Shown: in pieces, positions 26,289 to 34,157 of the stretch | Layout of the letters: every line of letters begins with the position of its first letter | How positions within the stretch are numbered: the stretch's first letter is position 1 | From: Acidovorax radicis N35 | GTDB lineage: Bacteria > Pseudomonadota > Gammaproteobacteria > Burkholderiales > Burkholderiaceae_C | Assembly (NCBI RefSeq): GCF_000204195.1 | Contig: NZ_AFBG01000003.1 | Location: forward strand, 124,001-188,000 | Length of the DNA: 64,000 nucleotides | Direction of reading: 5' to 3' | Position numbers and translations under genes: made by a program | Notes under the pieces: generated by a model | Told to the model about the DNA's origin: nothing | Database searches by the model: none | What the model saw: only the letters and a program-made list of their open reading frames with translations

Positions 26289-26644
26289 GGACACTCCTGA
26301 CGTTCGCGCCCTGGCTGCTACCAAGACGCAAGCTGGCGCTGGGCGAGGGGCCCGGCGACAGGAGGTGCGCGAAAAGAATGCGGAGGGGAGGGGTGTCGCC
26401 GGGCTCAGGAATCTGCAGCGAGCGTGCAGACTTGGCGGTCACCGGCCTGGAGCGTGGCCTGCGAGCGCGCGGCACGGCGCAGCGGCGCGGTCGCGCTGGC
26501 GGCTGTGTCGTGGGAGTGGCTCGCAAACATCGGCGGCACTATAGGCAGCGGCTTCAAGACCGTCAAATCAATCCGCACTGCCTTGGTGCGGATTGGGCGC
26601 GCGCAAACGCAAGTGATAGTGGCTTGCGAGCGCGCTTGGAGCCT
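26289..26644. other. Intergenic region with a perfect inverted repeat
   Basis: No gene is supported here. The only clear structure is CAATCCGCAC (26569-26578) and its complement GTGCGGATTG (26586-26595) around a seven-base loop. Without a following T-run on either strand it may be an operator or a weak terminator for the SDR transcript. Base composition falls slightly around it. Confidence 0.5.
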
Positions 26645-27406
26645 TTACACGCAGCGTCCGCCATCCACCTCGATGCACACGCCACTGATGAAGGATGCCT
26701 CGTCACTGGCGAGGTACAGCGCGGCGTTGGCCACGTCCAGCGCGGTAGAGAAGCGGCCCAGCGGAATGGTGGCCAAAAACTTGGCGCGGCGGGCCTCGTC
26801 CACGGGGCCACCCGCGAACTCGGCGGCCAGGCCCGTGTCGGGGTTGAACACGGGGTTGATGCAGTTCACGCGGATGTTGTCGGGGCCCAGCTCGGCCGCC
26901 ATGGACTTGCTGGTGATGATGACGGCGCCCTTGGAGCCGTTGTACCAGGTCAGCCCCGGGCGGGGCCGCAGGCCGGCGGTGGAGGCGATGTTGATGATGC
27001 TGCCGCCACCGGCCTGGCGCAGTGCGGGCACGGCGTGGATGGCCGACAGGTAGATGCTCTTCATGTTGATCGCATAGACCTTGTCGAACTCGTCTTCGCT
27101 CACCTCGAGCATGGGGCGGTTGCGGTGCGTCCAGCCGGCGTTGTTGACCACCACATCGAGCTGGCCATACAGGCGCACGGCTTCATCGACCAGGGCCTTG
27201 ACCTCGGCGGACTTGGTCACGTCGGCCTTGAAGAAGGCCGCTGTGCCGCCCGCTGCCGTGATCTCGGCCACCACGCGCTGGCCACCGGCCTCGTTGATGT
27301 CGTTGACGATGACCTTGCCGCCCTCGGCGGCCAGGCGCTTGGCAATGCCTTCGCCAATGCCGTTGCCGGCGCCGGTGACGATGATGGATTTGTTCTGTGC
27401 GCGCAT
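26645..27406 (-). CDS. SDR-family NAD(P)-dependent oxidoreductase
   Basis: A 253-residue classical short-chain dehydrogenase. The cofactor loop is VTGAGNGIGEGIAKRL (about residues 10-25), with D36-type selectivity for NAD suggested by VIVNDINEA; NNAG, the catalytic Ser in NIASTAGL and the YNGSK (YxxxK) pair are all present, and the C-terminus ends in the common EVDGGRCV. A GGAG site precedes the ATG at 27406. It belongs to the same strand as DUF2889 and the aldehyde dehydrogenase upstream; a joint oxidation of an alcohol via aldehyde to acid is possible but unproven. Confidence 0.9.
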   Translation of the reverse strand: MRAQNKSIIVTGAGNGIGEGIAKRLAAEGGKVIVNDINEAGGQRVVAEITAAGGTAAFFKADVTKSAEVKALVDEAVRLYGQLDVVVNNAGWTHRNRPMLEVSEDEFDKVYAINMKSIYLSAIHAVPALRQAGGGSIINIASTAGLRPRPGLTWYNGSKGAVIITSKSMAAELGPDNIRVNCINPVFNPDTGLAAEFAGGPVDEARRAKFLATIPLGRFSTALDVANAALYLASDEASFISGVCIEVDGGRCV

Positions 27407-27433
27407 GGGCTCTCCGATGGGTTTGTTGGGGGT

Positions 27434-27487
27434 ATCAAATTTGATAGCTGCTAGCGCTTGTCTATAAAGCGCTAGAGGCCGATTTGA
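27434..27487 (-). repeat. Dispersed hairpin repeat, overlapping the DUF2889 3' end
   Basis: TTTGATAGCTGCTAGCGCTT, short loop, AAAGCGCTAGAGGCC. It supplies the stop codon and last few codons of the DUF2889 gene and sits 28 bases before the SDR start. Its outer end forms TATCAAATTTGATA, a perfect palindrome (27433-27446). Confidence 0.85.
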
Positions 27488-28091
27488 AGGATATTTCGGG
27501 GGTGGGTGACTGCGGGGAGGTGTCTGCGGCCACGGCGGCAGGCGCCTGCGGCACCCGGCCATAAAACTGCGGAAAGTATTCCTTCACGCCGCTGCCGTTG
27601 AAGTCCCATCCCGTGCACTGGCCCAGGTGGCGTGGCGGTTCGTCGGGGTTGCTGGACGAAAAAACGGCGGGCACCGACTGGAAGGCTGCCGTGGCCAGGT
27701 TGAACAGCAACTCGCGCAGATGGGTGCAACTGGCCACGCCGCCCAGGTGTTTTTGAATCGCCTGGCGCCAGCCGCGTGCCATGCTGCAGCCCACCATCTG
27801 CTGCAGCGCAGCCTGGGCTTCGGTACAGCCTTTAAGCGGGTGCGAATCCATGGCCACATCGATGGCCTGCACCACCAACTGGCGGTTGACCGTGACGCGC
27901 AGCCACATGTGGTGGATCGCCTCGCCCGCCAGACGCTGTTGGGTTGCGTCGCGGAAGGAGGGCGCGTCGTAGGCCTTGCTGTCGTGCAGCTCGCCTTCGA
28001 TGTCCCACAGGCCATCGTTGCGTTCAAAGCCCTGGTAGTTCACCCGGCGGACGTGCTTCAAGGTGCGGGGGGCGGGAGGGCTCAGGGGCAT
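27462..28091 (-). CDS. DUF2889 domain protein
   Basis: A 209-residue protein of the DUF2889 family, function unknown. The family pattern is RRVNYQGFERNDGLWDIEGE near the N-terminus, DVAMDSHPLKGCTEAQAAL mid-protein and the conserved C-terminal block QKHLGGVASCTHLRELLFNLATAAFQ. An in-frame ATG exists 27 bases upstream, at 28118; the 28091 start fits family length better. The last residues (SASSAL) are encoded by the dispersed repeat, so the native C-terminus may have been lost or replaced. Confidence 0.8.
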   Translation of the reverse strand: MPLSPPAPRTLKHVRRVNYQGFERNDGLWDIEGELHDSKAYDAPSFRDATQQRLAGEAIHHMWLRVTVNRQLVVQAIDVAMDSHPLKGCTEAQAALQQMVGCSMARGWRQAIQKHLGGVASCTHLRELLFNLATAAFQSVPAVFSSSNPDEPPRHLGQCTGWDFNGSGVKEYFPQFYGRVPQAPAAVAADTSPQSPTPEISFKSASSAL

Positions 28092-28179
28092 GGGGAAAAG
28101 CGTCGTGCAAAAAGGCAAAGGTTAGCGGTGCACAGCCGAGCCGTCGCGCGCGGGCGCGACAGACGCTGCCGTTGCGCCA

Positions 28180-29622
28180 TCAACCGTACTTGATGGCGAC
28201 TGTCTTGAGGGTGGTAAAGCCGTACAGCGCCTCAAAACCCTTTTCGCGCCCGTAGCCGCTGGACTTCACGCCGCCAAACGGCAGCTCTACACCACCGGCA
28301 GCGCCATAGTTGTTGATGAACACCTGGCCGCTGTGCACGCGCTTGGCCATGCGGAACTGGCGGGCGCCGTCGCGCGTCCAGATGCCGGCCACCAGGCCGA
28401 ACTGCGTGGCGTTGGCCTGCTCCACGGCGTGGTCTTCGTCCTGAAAGGCCATGGCGCACAGCACGGGCCCAAACACTTCTTCCTGCGCCAGGCGGTGGCC
28501 CACGGGCACATCGCGCAGCAGGGTGGGGGCCTGGTAGTAGCCGGTCTCGGGGGCTTCGTCCACCACCACGCCCTGGGCCACCATGGGGATGCCGGCCACC
28601 TGGGCGTCCGACAGGAAGTCCCACACGCGCTGCTGCTGGGTCTGGCGGATCAGCGGGCCGACATCGAGGTCCATGGCGGCGGGGCCCACGCGCAGCTTTT
28701 CAAACGCCTTGCCCAGGCGTTCGAGCAGTGGTTCATAAATCAGCGAATCGATCAGCACGCGTGAGCCCGCCGAGCAGGTCTGCCCGGCGTTCTGCACGAT
28801 GGCGTTGATGACCACGGGGATGGCGGCATCGAGGTCCGCATCCGCAAAGATGATCTGCGGGCTTTTGCCGCCCAGCTCCAGCGTCACGGGGCAGTGGCGC
28901 TCGGCGGCCACCTGCTGGATCAGCGTGCCGATCTTGGGGCTGCCGGTGAAGCTGATGTGGTCGATGCCCGGGTGGCGCGCCAGTGCGTCGCCCACCTCGT
29001 GGCCGTAGCCGGTGACGATGTTGAGCGCGCCGGACGGAAAGCCCACCTCGGCCGCCAGTTGCGCCACGCGGATCAGCGACAGGCAGGCGTCTTCGGCCGG
29101 CTTGACCACGCACACGTTGCCCGCCGCCAGGGCGCCGCCCACGCTGCGGCCGAAGATCTGCATGGGGTAGTTCCAGGGGATGACGTGGCCCGTCACGCCG
29201 TGGGGCTCGCGCCAGGTCAGCACGCTGTAGCCGTCGGGGTAGGGAATGGTTTCGCCATGGAACTTGTCGCAGGCGCCGGCGTAGAACTCGAAGTAGCGCG
29301 CCAGCGCAATCGCGTCGGCCCGCGCCTGCTTGGTGGGCTTGCCGCAGTCGCGCTGTTCCAGCGCGGTCAGCTCGTCGGCATGCTCCAGGATCTTGGCCGA
29401 GAGCTTTTGCAGCAGGCGGCCCCGGTCCACGGGCGCCATCTTTTGCCACACCGCGTGGTAGCACTGGCGCGCCGCATGCACCGCCGCATCGATGTCGTCG
29501 GCGTTGCTGCGCTGGATCTCGTCGAAGGGCTGGCCGTCGGACGGATCGATCATGGCAATCGTGCGGCCCGAGGCGGACGGAACCGAGGCGTTGGCGATGT
29601 AGTTCAGTTGCATGGCCGTCAT
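28180..29622 (-). CDS. Aldehyde dehydrogenase family protein
   Basis: A 480-residue NAD(P)-dependent aldehyde dehydrogenase. The Rossmann segment contains HVIPWNYPMQIFGRSVGGAL and HISFTGSPKIG; the general-base Glu is in TLELGGKSPQIIF, and the catalytic Cys (about 282) in QNAGQTCSAGSR. The C-terminal FGGVKSSGYGREKGFEAL is typical of the betaine-aldehyde/gamma-aminobutyraldehyde dehydrogenase branch. MTAMQ and MQLNY are alternative starts nine bases apart. The divergent position to nothing and the same-strand Crp/Fnr gene upstream suggest possible regulation by that protein. The substrate is not determinable. Confidence 0.93.
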   Translation of the reverse strand: MTAMQLNYIANASVPSASGRTIAMIDPSDGQPFDEIQRSNADDIDAAVHAARQCYHAVWQKMAPVDRGRLLQKLSAKILEHADELTALEQRDCGKPTKQARADAIALARYFEFYAGACDKFHGETIPYPDGYSVLTWREPHGVTGHVIPWNYPMQIFGRSVGGALAAGNVCVVKPAEDACLSLIRVAQLAAEVGFPSGALNIVTGYGHEVGDALARHPGIDHISFTGSPKIGTLIQQVAAERHCPVTLELGGKSPQIIFADADLDAAIPVVINAIVQNAGQTCSAGSRVLIDSLIYEPLLERLGKAFEKLRVGPAAMDLDVGPLIRQTQQQRVWDFLSDAQVAGIPMVAQGVVVDEAPETGYYQAPTLLRDVPVGHRLAQEEVFGPVLCAMAFQDEDHAVEQANATQFGLVAGIWTRDGARQFRMAKRVHSGQVFINNYGAAGGVELPFGGVKSSGYGREKGFEALYGFTTLKTVAIKYG

Positions 29623-29655
29623 TTTGCCCGGAAATGGAATGTGTGCTTATTATTT

Positions 29656-29716
29656 GAGTAAAAAATGCCTCTGGCGCTTGTTGGTAAAGCGCTAGCAGCT
29701 ACATAGTTGATAGCAA
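29656..29716 (+). repeat. Dispersed hairpin repeat, aldehyde dehydrogenase-Crp gap
   Basis: Forward copy: TAAAAAATGCCTCTGGCGCT, TTGTTGGTAAAGCGCTAGCA, GCTACATAGTTGATAGC. It fills the gap between the two minus-strand genes and ends two bases before the Crp/Fnr-gene stop codon. Confidence 0.85.
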
Positions 29717-29717
29717 T

Positions 29718-30422
29718 TCAATAGCAGGTGGCGCGCAGCGCTGCCAGGTCCAGGATCTCCACCTCGCCGCGCTGCACGCGCACCAGGTGGCGCGATTCCA
29801 GGTCTTTGAGGATCTGGTTGGTGGTTTGGCGCGAGATGGCCAGCATCAGCGACAACTGCTCTTGCGAGATGCCAATCACGCGGCGCGATTGGCCCTCGGC
29901 CGTCCACTGGCCATAGCCCTCGGCCATCATCACCAAGCGCCGCGCCAGGCGCTGCGGCGCGGGCAGCAGCGCCAGCTCTTCCATGGCCACAAACGCCGAA
30001 CGCAGCTTGTCGGTGAGCAGCAGGGCCAGCGCATGCCAGTGCTGCGGGTGGGCCTGCAGCCAGTGCTGCAGCCGCTCGTGCGGGATGTGCACCAGCGTGG
30101 TCGGCTCGGTGGCCAGCGCGTCGTGGGTGCGTGCGGAGTTGTCGAACACCGAGATCTCGCCAAACCATTGCGGCGGCTCCAGGCGGATCAGCAGCGCGGC
30201 CCGTGCCTCGTCGGCCCGGCCCCCGGTGCCCGAGATGCTGACCGCGCCGCGCACCACCGCGTACAGCCCGCACGGCGCATCGCCGCGCAGGAACAGCACT
30301 TCGCCCGTCTGCAGATGGCGCAGCTGTGCCATGGCCAGCAGCGGCTGGGCAAAGTCGGGTGGCAGGTGGGCAAACCAGCGTCCGGACTGGAGCACGGGCA
30401 GATAGGCGGCAGGGTCGGTCAT
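29718..30422 (-). CDS. Crp/Fnr-family transcriptional regulator
   Basis: A 234-residue regulator with an N-terminal cyclic-nucleotide-binding-type beta-roll (LQTGEVLFLRGDAPCGLYAVVRG, then PPQWFGEISVFDNSARTHDA) and a C-terminal winged helix (RRVIGISQEQLSLMLAISRQTTNQILKDLE). No cluster of N-terminal cysteines is seen, so it is not an FNR-type oxygen sensor; the ligand is unknown. The ATG at 30422 is taken over longer frames that run into the promoter region. The nearest targets are the SDR/aldehyde dehydrogenase genes and the divergent Mpo1-like gene. Confidence 0.9.
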   Translation of the reverse strand: MTDPAAYLPVLQSGRWFAHLPPDFAQPLLAMAQLRHLQTGEVLFLRGDAPCGLYAVVRGAVSISGTGGRADEARAALLIRLEPPQWFGEISVFDNSARTHDALATEPTTLVHIPHERLQHWLQAHPQHWHALALLLTDKLRSAFVAMEELALLPAPQRLARRLVMMAEGYGQWTAEGQSRRVIGISQEQLSLMLAISRQTTNQILKDLESRHLVRVQRGEVEILDLAALRATCY

Positions 30423-30565
30423 GCGGGAAAGAAGGGGCGCAAAACAAAAAAGGGAGCGGCGAGGGAAGTCCGCCAGCGTGTGTACGGGAAGGGTCTTGGG
30501 CTTGCGGGCTTTGACTTTCTTTTGTCGTGTGTCCGACAGACGCAGGCGCCGTCGCAGGGCGACCA

Positions 30566-30579
30566 TTGATCCTGCTCAA
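30566..30579 (+). promoter_or_regulatory. Crp/Fnr-type box upstream of the Mpo1-like gene
   Basis: TTGAT-CCTG-CTCAA matches the FNR consensus TTGAT-N4-ATCAA with one mismatch. It lies 21 bases before the start codon, in the region shared with the divergent Crp/Fnr-family gene. Confidence 0.35.
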
Positions 30580-30599
30580 AACAATACCAGGAGACACCC

Positions 30600-31124
30600 A
30601 TGAAAACCCTGATCGACCACCTGGCCCAGTACGCCGATTACCACCGCGACCCACGCAACATCCACACCCACTTTGTGGGCGTGCCCATGATCATGTTGGC
30701 CGTGGTCATCCTGCTGTCGCGCCCCACGTGGATGGTGGGCGAGTTGCCGCTGAGCCCGGCGCTGTTTGGCGCACTGGCCAGCTGTGTTTTCTACTTCCGG
30801 CTGGATGCGCGTTTTGGCCTAGTGATGGCGGCGCTGCTGGCCGCCATGCTGGCAGGCGGCCAATGGGTGGCAATGCAAAGCCTGGCGGTGTGGCTGGCCA
30901 CGGGCATCGGGCTGTTTGCCGTGGGCTGGGTGATTCAGTTCGTGGGCCACTACTACGAAGGGCGCAAGCCCGCGTTTGTGGACGACCTGGTGGGCCTGAT
31001 TGTCGGCCCGCTGTTTGTGGTGGCCGAGTGGGCCTTTGCGCTGGGTTTGCGCAAGGAAGTGCAGGCGGCGATTGAGCAGCGCAGCGGCCCGGTGCGGCTG
31101 CGCACCAGCCAGGCAGCCGCGTAA
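30600..31124 (+). CDS. Mpo1-like (DUF962) membrane protein
   Basis: A 174-residue inner-membrane protein of the DUF962/Mpo1 family; yeast Mpo1 is an Fe(II)-dependent dioxygenase for 2-hydroxy fatty acids. The conserved histidines are present: YADYHRDPRNIHTHFVGVP at the N-terminus and FVGHYYEGRKPAFVDDLVGL mid-protein, with about four or five hydrophobic helices between and after them. An AGGAG site precedes the ATG. Bacterial substrates are not established. A strong hairpin terminator follows at 31184. Confidence 0.88.
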   Translation: MKTLIDHLAQYADYHRDPRNIHTHFVGVPMIMLAVVILLSRPTWMVGELPLSPALFGALASCVFYFRLDARFGLVMAALLAAMLAGGQWVAMQSLAVWLATGIGLFAVGWVIQFVGHYYEGRKPAFVDDLVGLIVGPLFVVAEWAFALGLRKEVQAAIEQRSGPVRLRTSQAAA

Positions 31125-31183
31125 GCCAGGCCGGTTTCCCTTCACCGTGTTCCCTTGTTGTCAGGGTAGATCTGCCCTGCCAG

Positions 31184-31216
31184 ACCCATGGCATCTCAGC
31201 GGTGCCATGGGTTTTG
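31184..31216 (+). terminator. Terminator after the Mpo1-like gene
   Basis: ACCCATGGCA (31184-31193) pairs with TGCCATGGGT (31203-31212), followed by TTTTG. Confidence 0.7.
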
Positions 31217-31271
31217 TCGTTTTGGTTTCTGCATGAATGGAGCGCGGCAGCCGTCTGACCGTGTGTGACCC

Positions 31272-32153
31272 ATGAGCTTTGTTTCCGTACTTCCCACCTT
31301 GTTGTTCATCGCCCTGGGGCTGGTCATGTTCGGCCTGGGCCTTTCTCTCACGGTGGGGGATTTCCAGCGCCTCATGCACCACCCACGTGCCGTGGTGCTG
31401 GCCCTGGTGCTGCAGGTGCTGGTGTTGCCTGCGGCGTGCTATGCCCTCATCGTGCTGCTGGGCGTGGCGCCACTCTACGCGGTGGGGCTGATGCTGCTGG
31501 CTGCATCACCGGGCGGTGTGTCGGCCAATCTGTTCAGCCATCTGTTTGGCGGCAACGTGGCGATGAACATTTCGCTCACCGCCATCAACACCGTGTTGTC
31601 CATCGTGAGCCTGCCGGTCATCACCAACTGGGCCATCAACACCTTTGCCCATACCGGCCAGGTGGTGCCGCTGCAGTTTGGCAAGGTGGTCGAGGTGATC
31701 ATCATCGTGCTGGTGCCCGTGGTGCTGGGCATGGCGGTGCACCGGCGCGCGCCGGCCTTCAGCGCGCGCATGGAAAAGCCCATGAAGATCTTCAGCGCCG
31801 TGGTGCTGGCCGCGTTTGCGCTGATTGCGATTGCCAAGGAATGGACAGCGCTGGTCGAATCCTTCGCGGTCATCGGTCCGGCCGTGTTGCTGTTCAACGC
31901 CATCAGCCTCGCGTCGGGCTACTACCTTTCGCGCGCGGCGGGGCTGGATAAATCGATGGCCACGGCCATCAGTTTTGAGATCGGCATCCACAACTCCACG
32001 TTGGCGATTTTTATCGCGCTGTCGGTGCTGGGCAATTTCCAGCTGGCGCTGCCTGCGGCGATCTACTCGGTCAGCATGTACGTCCTGGCCACGCTGTTTG
32101 GCACGCTGGTGCTGCGGCGGCAGGCCAAGGCCCTTGTGAAGGCGGTGCCATAG
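31272..32153 (+). CDS. Bile acid:sodium symporter family transporter
   Basis: A 293-residue inner-membrane secondary transporter of the BASS family with about nine or ten helices. Family motifs are the helix-break regions LMLLAASPGGVSANLFSHLFGGNVAMNI (here split by substrate contacts) and ISFEIGIHNSTLAIFIAL, which form the sodium sites. Bacterial members import small organic anions; the substrate is unknown. Its TAG stop overlaps the GTG start of the MBL-fold gene (TAGTG), so they are co-transcribed. Confidence 0.9.
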   Translation: MSFVSVLPTLLFIALGLVMFGLGLSLTVGDFQRLMHHPRAVVLALVLQVLVLPAACYALIVLLGVAPLYAVGLMLLAASPGGVSANLFSHLFGGNVAMNISLTAINTVLSIVSLPVITNWAINTFAHTGQVVPLQFGKVVEVIIIVLVPVVLGMAVHRRAPAFSARMEKPMKIFSAVVLAAFALIAIAKEWTALVESFAVIGPAVLLFNAISLASGYYLSRAAGLDKSMATAISFEIGIHNSTLAIFIALSVLGNFQLALPAAIYSVSMYVLATLFGTLVLRRQAKALVKAVP

Positions 32154-33172
32154 TGCGGGCGGTGTTCAAGAGGGCACTGCTGGTGGTGCTGGCCCTGCTG
32201 CTGTTGGCGCTGGCTGCGCTCTGGTGGGCGCTGCAGCAGCATCCATCGCTCGCACCTTACGCGGACCTGCATTGGAAGGCGCCCGTTGGCAGCGGGCCGC
32301 CGGCGCCGCTGAAGGTGACTTTCCTCGGGGTCTCCACCGTGCTGCTGGACGATGGTGAGACGGCCTTGCTCACCGACGGCTTTTTCTCCCGCCCCGGCAA
32401 GCTGCAGACCTTCCTTGGCAAGGTGGAGCCCGACCAGCAGGCCATCGCCCAGGGCCTGGAGCGTGCCGGGCTGACCGGCAAGACGGGCACGCTCGCAGCG
32501 GTGATCCCCGTGCATTCGCACTACGACCATGCCATGGACGCCCCAGAGGTCGCACGGCGCACGGGCGCACTGCTGCTGGGTTCGCCCTCCACGGCCAACG
32601 TGGGCCGGGGCGCGGGATTGCCTGAAGCGCAGATCCGTATCGCGAAGCTGGGGGAGCCCCTGCGTTTTGGGCGCTTTACCGCCACGCTGTACCCCAGCCG
32701 GCATGCGCCCACCGGCTTTACCGGCGGCGAGATCACGGAGCCCTTGCACCCGCCCGTGCGTGCCAGCGACTACAAGGAAGGCCAAAGCTATGCGCTGCAC
32801 ATCGAGCATGGGGGCAAGACCTTGCTCATCGTGGGCAGCGCGGGCTTTGAGCCCGGGGCCCTGCGGGGCGTGCACGCCGACGTGGTGATGCAGGGCATCG
32901 GTGCCCTGGGTCCGCGGCCCGAGAGCTACCGCGACGCGCTGTGGACCGAGGTGATCGCTGCCGTGGGTGCCCGGCGCGTCATCCCCATCCACTGGGACGA
33001 CTTCTGGCAGCCGCCCGGCCAACCCATGCAGCCCATGCCGCCGCCGCTCGACGACTTTGATGCGTCCATGGCCTACCTGCGCGCTCGGGGCAACCGCGAG
33101 GGGGTGGACGTGCGGCTGCCGCTGGAATGGCTGCCGATGGATGTGTGGGCCGGGTTGGCGCAGAGCCGTTAA
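32153..33172 (+). CDS. MBL-fold metallo-hydrolase, UlaG-like, membrane-anchored
   Basis: A 339-residue protein with an N-terminal transmembrane anchor (ALLVVLALLLLALAALWWAL) and a UlaG-type metallo-beta-lactamase domain. The metal motif is HSHYDH (VIPVHSHYDHAMDAPE, about residue 121), with later ligands in YPSRHAPTGFTGG and VIPIHWDDF. The GTG start overlaps the stop of the transporter gene. UlaG relatives are lactonases or phosphodiesterases; no substrate is inferred. The orientation of the anchor suggests a periplasmic domain. Confidence 0.85.
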   Translation: MRAVFKRALLVVLALLLLALAALWWALQQHPSLAPYADLHWKAPVGSGPPAPLKVTFLGVSTVLLDDGETALLTDGFFSRPGKLQTFLGKVEPDQQAIAQGLERAGLTGKTGTLAAVIPVHSHYDHAMDAPEVARRTGALLLGSPSTANVGRGAGLPEAQIRIAKLGEPLRFGRFTATLYPSRHAPTGFTGGEITEPLHPPVRASDYKEGQSYALHIEHGGKTLLIVGSAGFEPGALRGVHADVVMQGIGALGPRPESYRDALWTEVIAAVGARRVIPIHWDDFWQPPGQPMQPMPPPLDDFDASMAYLRARGNREGVDVRLPLEWLPMDVWAGLAQSR

Positions 33173-33199
33173 AGGCAAGTCCCTACCGATCTTGGCGGC

Positions 33200-34021
33200 T
33201 CACTGCGCGCCAACCGGCACGTACTGCTCGCTGTGCTCGGCCAGCCAGCGCTGCGAGAGATCGGTTCCGTGCTGGCTGGGATGGAAGTCGCGCCGCAGGT
33301 ACTCGCGCCAAGGGCGCCATGTCTCCCGCACCAGACCCCCTTTGCCAAACAGCGTGCGCGCGGCGCTGGACCAGGTGCGCCAGTGCCACAGCGTGCCATC
33401 GCGGCGCAGGTTGCCCACCGTCTGGCGCAGCACATCGCCTACAAACACCATGGTGATGCGGCGAAACCAGGTGATGCGCCACTCGTGATTGCCGCCGAGG
33501 GCCTGGTAAATGTCGAAGGCCGTGTTCTTGTGCTCGGACTCTTCGGCGCAATGCCATTGCCACATGGTGGCCAGGCGCGGCTCCGCCCCCTGCAGGGTCT
33601 CGGGGTGGGCTAGCAGCCATTCAGCCAGCAGGGCGGTGAAGTGCTCGTTGGCAGCCGTCACGGCCAGGGGGTGGCGGGGGTCGGCTCCGGCGAAAAGCTG
33701 CATGCGTTCCTGCGCGCGGGATGCCCATTCGTTGACCAGGCCCTGCTTTTCGAGGTGCCCATTGAACAGCGCATGGATGCGGCGGTGGGTCGCCTCTTGT
33801 CCGATGAAGCCCCGGACCTCGTCAGCGAACTTCGCGTGTTGCTCGGGCGGCATGGCCTTGTGCCCGCCCTTCACCGCGTCGATGAAGAATTGTTCGCCCA
33901 CCGGAAAACTCATCGACAGCGCATTGAAGAACGCCGTGCGAAACGCATCGCCACCGCACCAGTGGCGGTCAAAGGGCGTTTCCAGATCAATGAGCAGGCG
34001 TCGCACGACGAGTTCGGTCAT
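33200..34021 (-). CDS. Predicted metal-dependent hydrolase (PF10118 type)
   Basis: A 273-residue all-helical protein of the 'metal-dependent hydrolase' family PF10118, found mostly in Proteobacteria and actinobacteria. Likely di-iron/metal ligands are in GFIGQEATHRRIH, AANEHFTALL and WHCAEESEHKNTAFDIY, a ferritin-like ExxH arrangement. Activity has not been established in the family. It is divergent from a TetR gene with two identical operator half-site pairs between them, a strong hint that the TetR protein represses it. Confidence 0.85.
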   Translation of the reverse strand: MTELVVRRLLIDLETPFDRHWCGGDAFRTAFFNALSMSFPVGEQFFIDAVKGGHKAMPPEQHAKFADEVRGFIGQEATHRRIHALFNGHLEKQGLVNEWASRAQERMQLFAGADPRHPLAVTAANEHFTALLAEWLLAHPETLQGAEPRLATMWQWHCAEESEHKNTAFDIYQALGGNHEWRITWFRRITMVFVGDVLRQTVGNLRRDGTLWHWRTWSSAARTLFGKGGLVRETWRPWREYLRRDFHPSQHGTDLSQRWLAEHSEQYVPVGAQ

Positions 34022-34070
34022 GAGAAAGGGTCTCCGGGAGCACAGTGAAAAGAGAAAGTCCGGGGTTGTT

Positions 34071-34086
34071 GGTACTTTGTGGTACC
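34071..34086. promoter_or_regulatory. TetR-type operator 1
   Basis: GGTAC-TTTGTG-GTACC, a perfect five-base dyad with six-base spacer between the divergent hydrolase and TetR genes. The second site is 44 bases away. Confidence 0.6.
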
Positions 34087-34114
34087 AGTGGCTGGAATCA
34101 TGGGGTGTACATGT

Positions 34115-34130
34115 GGTACTGTCAAGTACC
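34115..34130. promoter_or_regulatory. TetR-type operator 2
   Basis: GGTAC-TGTCAA-GTACC, the same dyad as operator 1 with a different spacer. It ends 27 bases before the TetR start codon, which suggests autoregulation. Confidence 0.6.
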
Positions 34131-34157
34131 TGTGATCAACGAGGGAATCCGCAAGCC

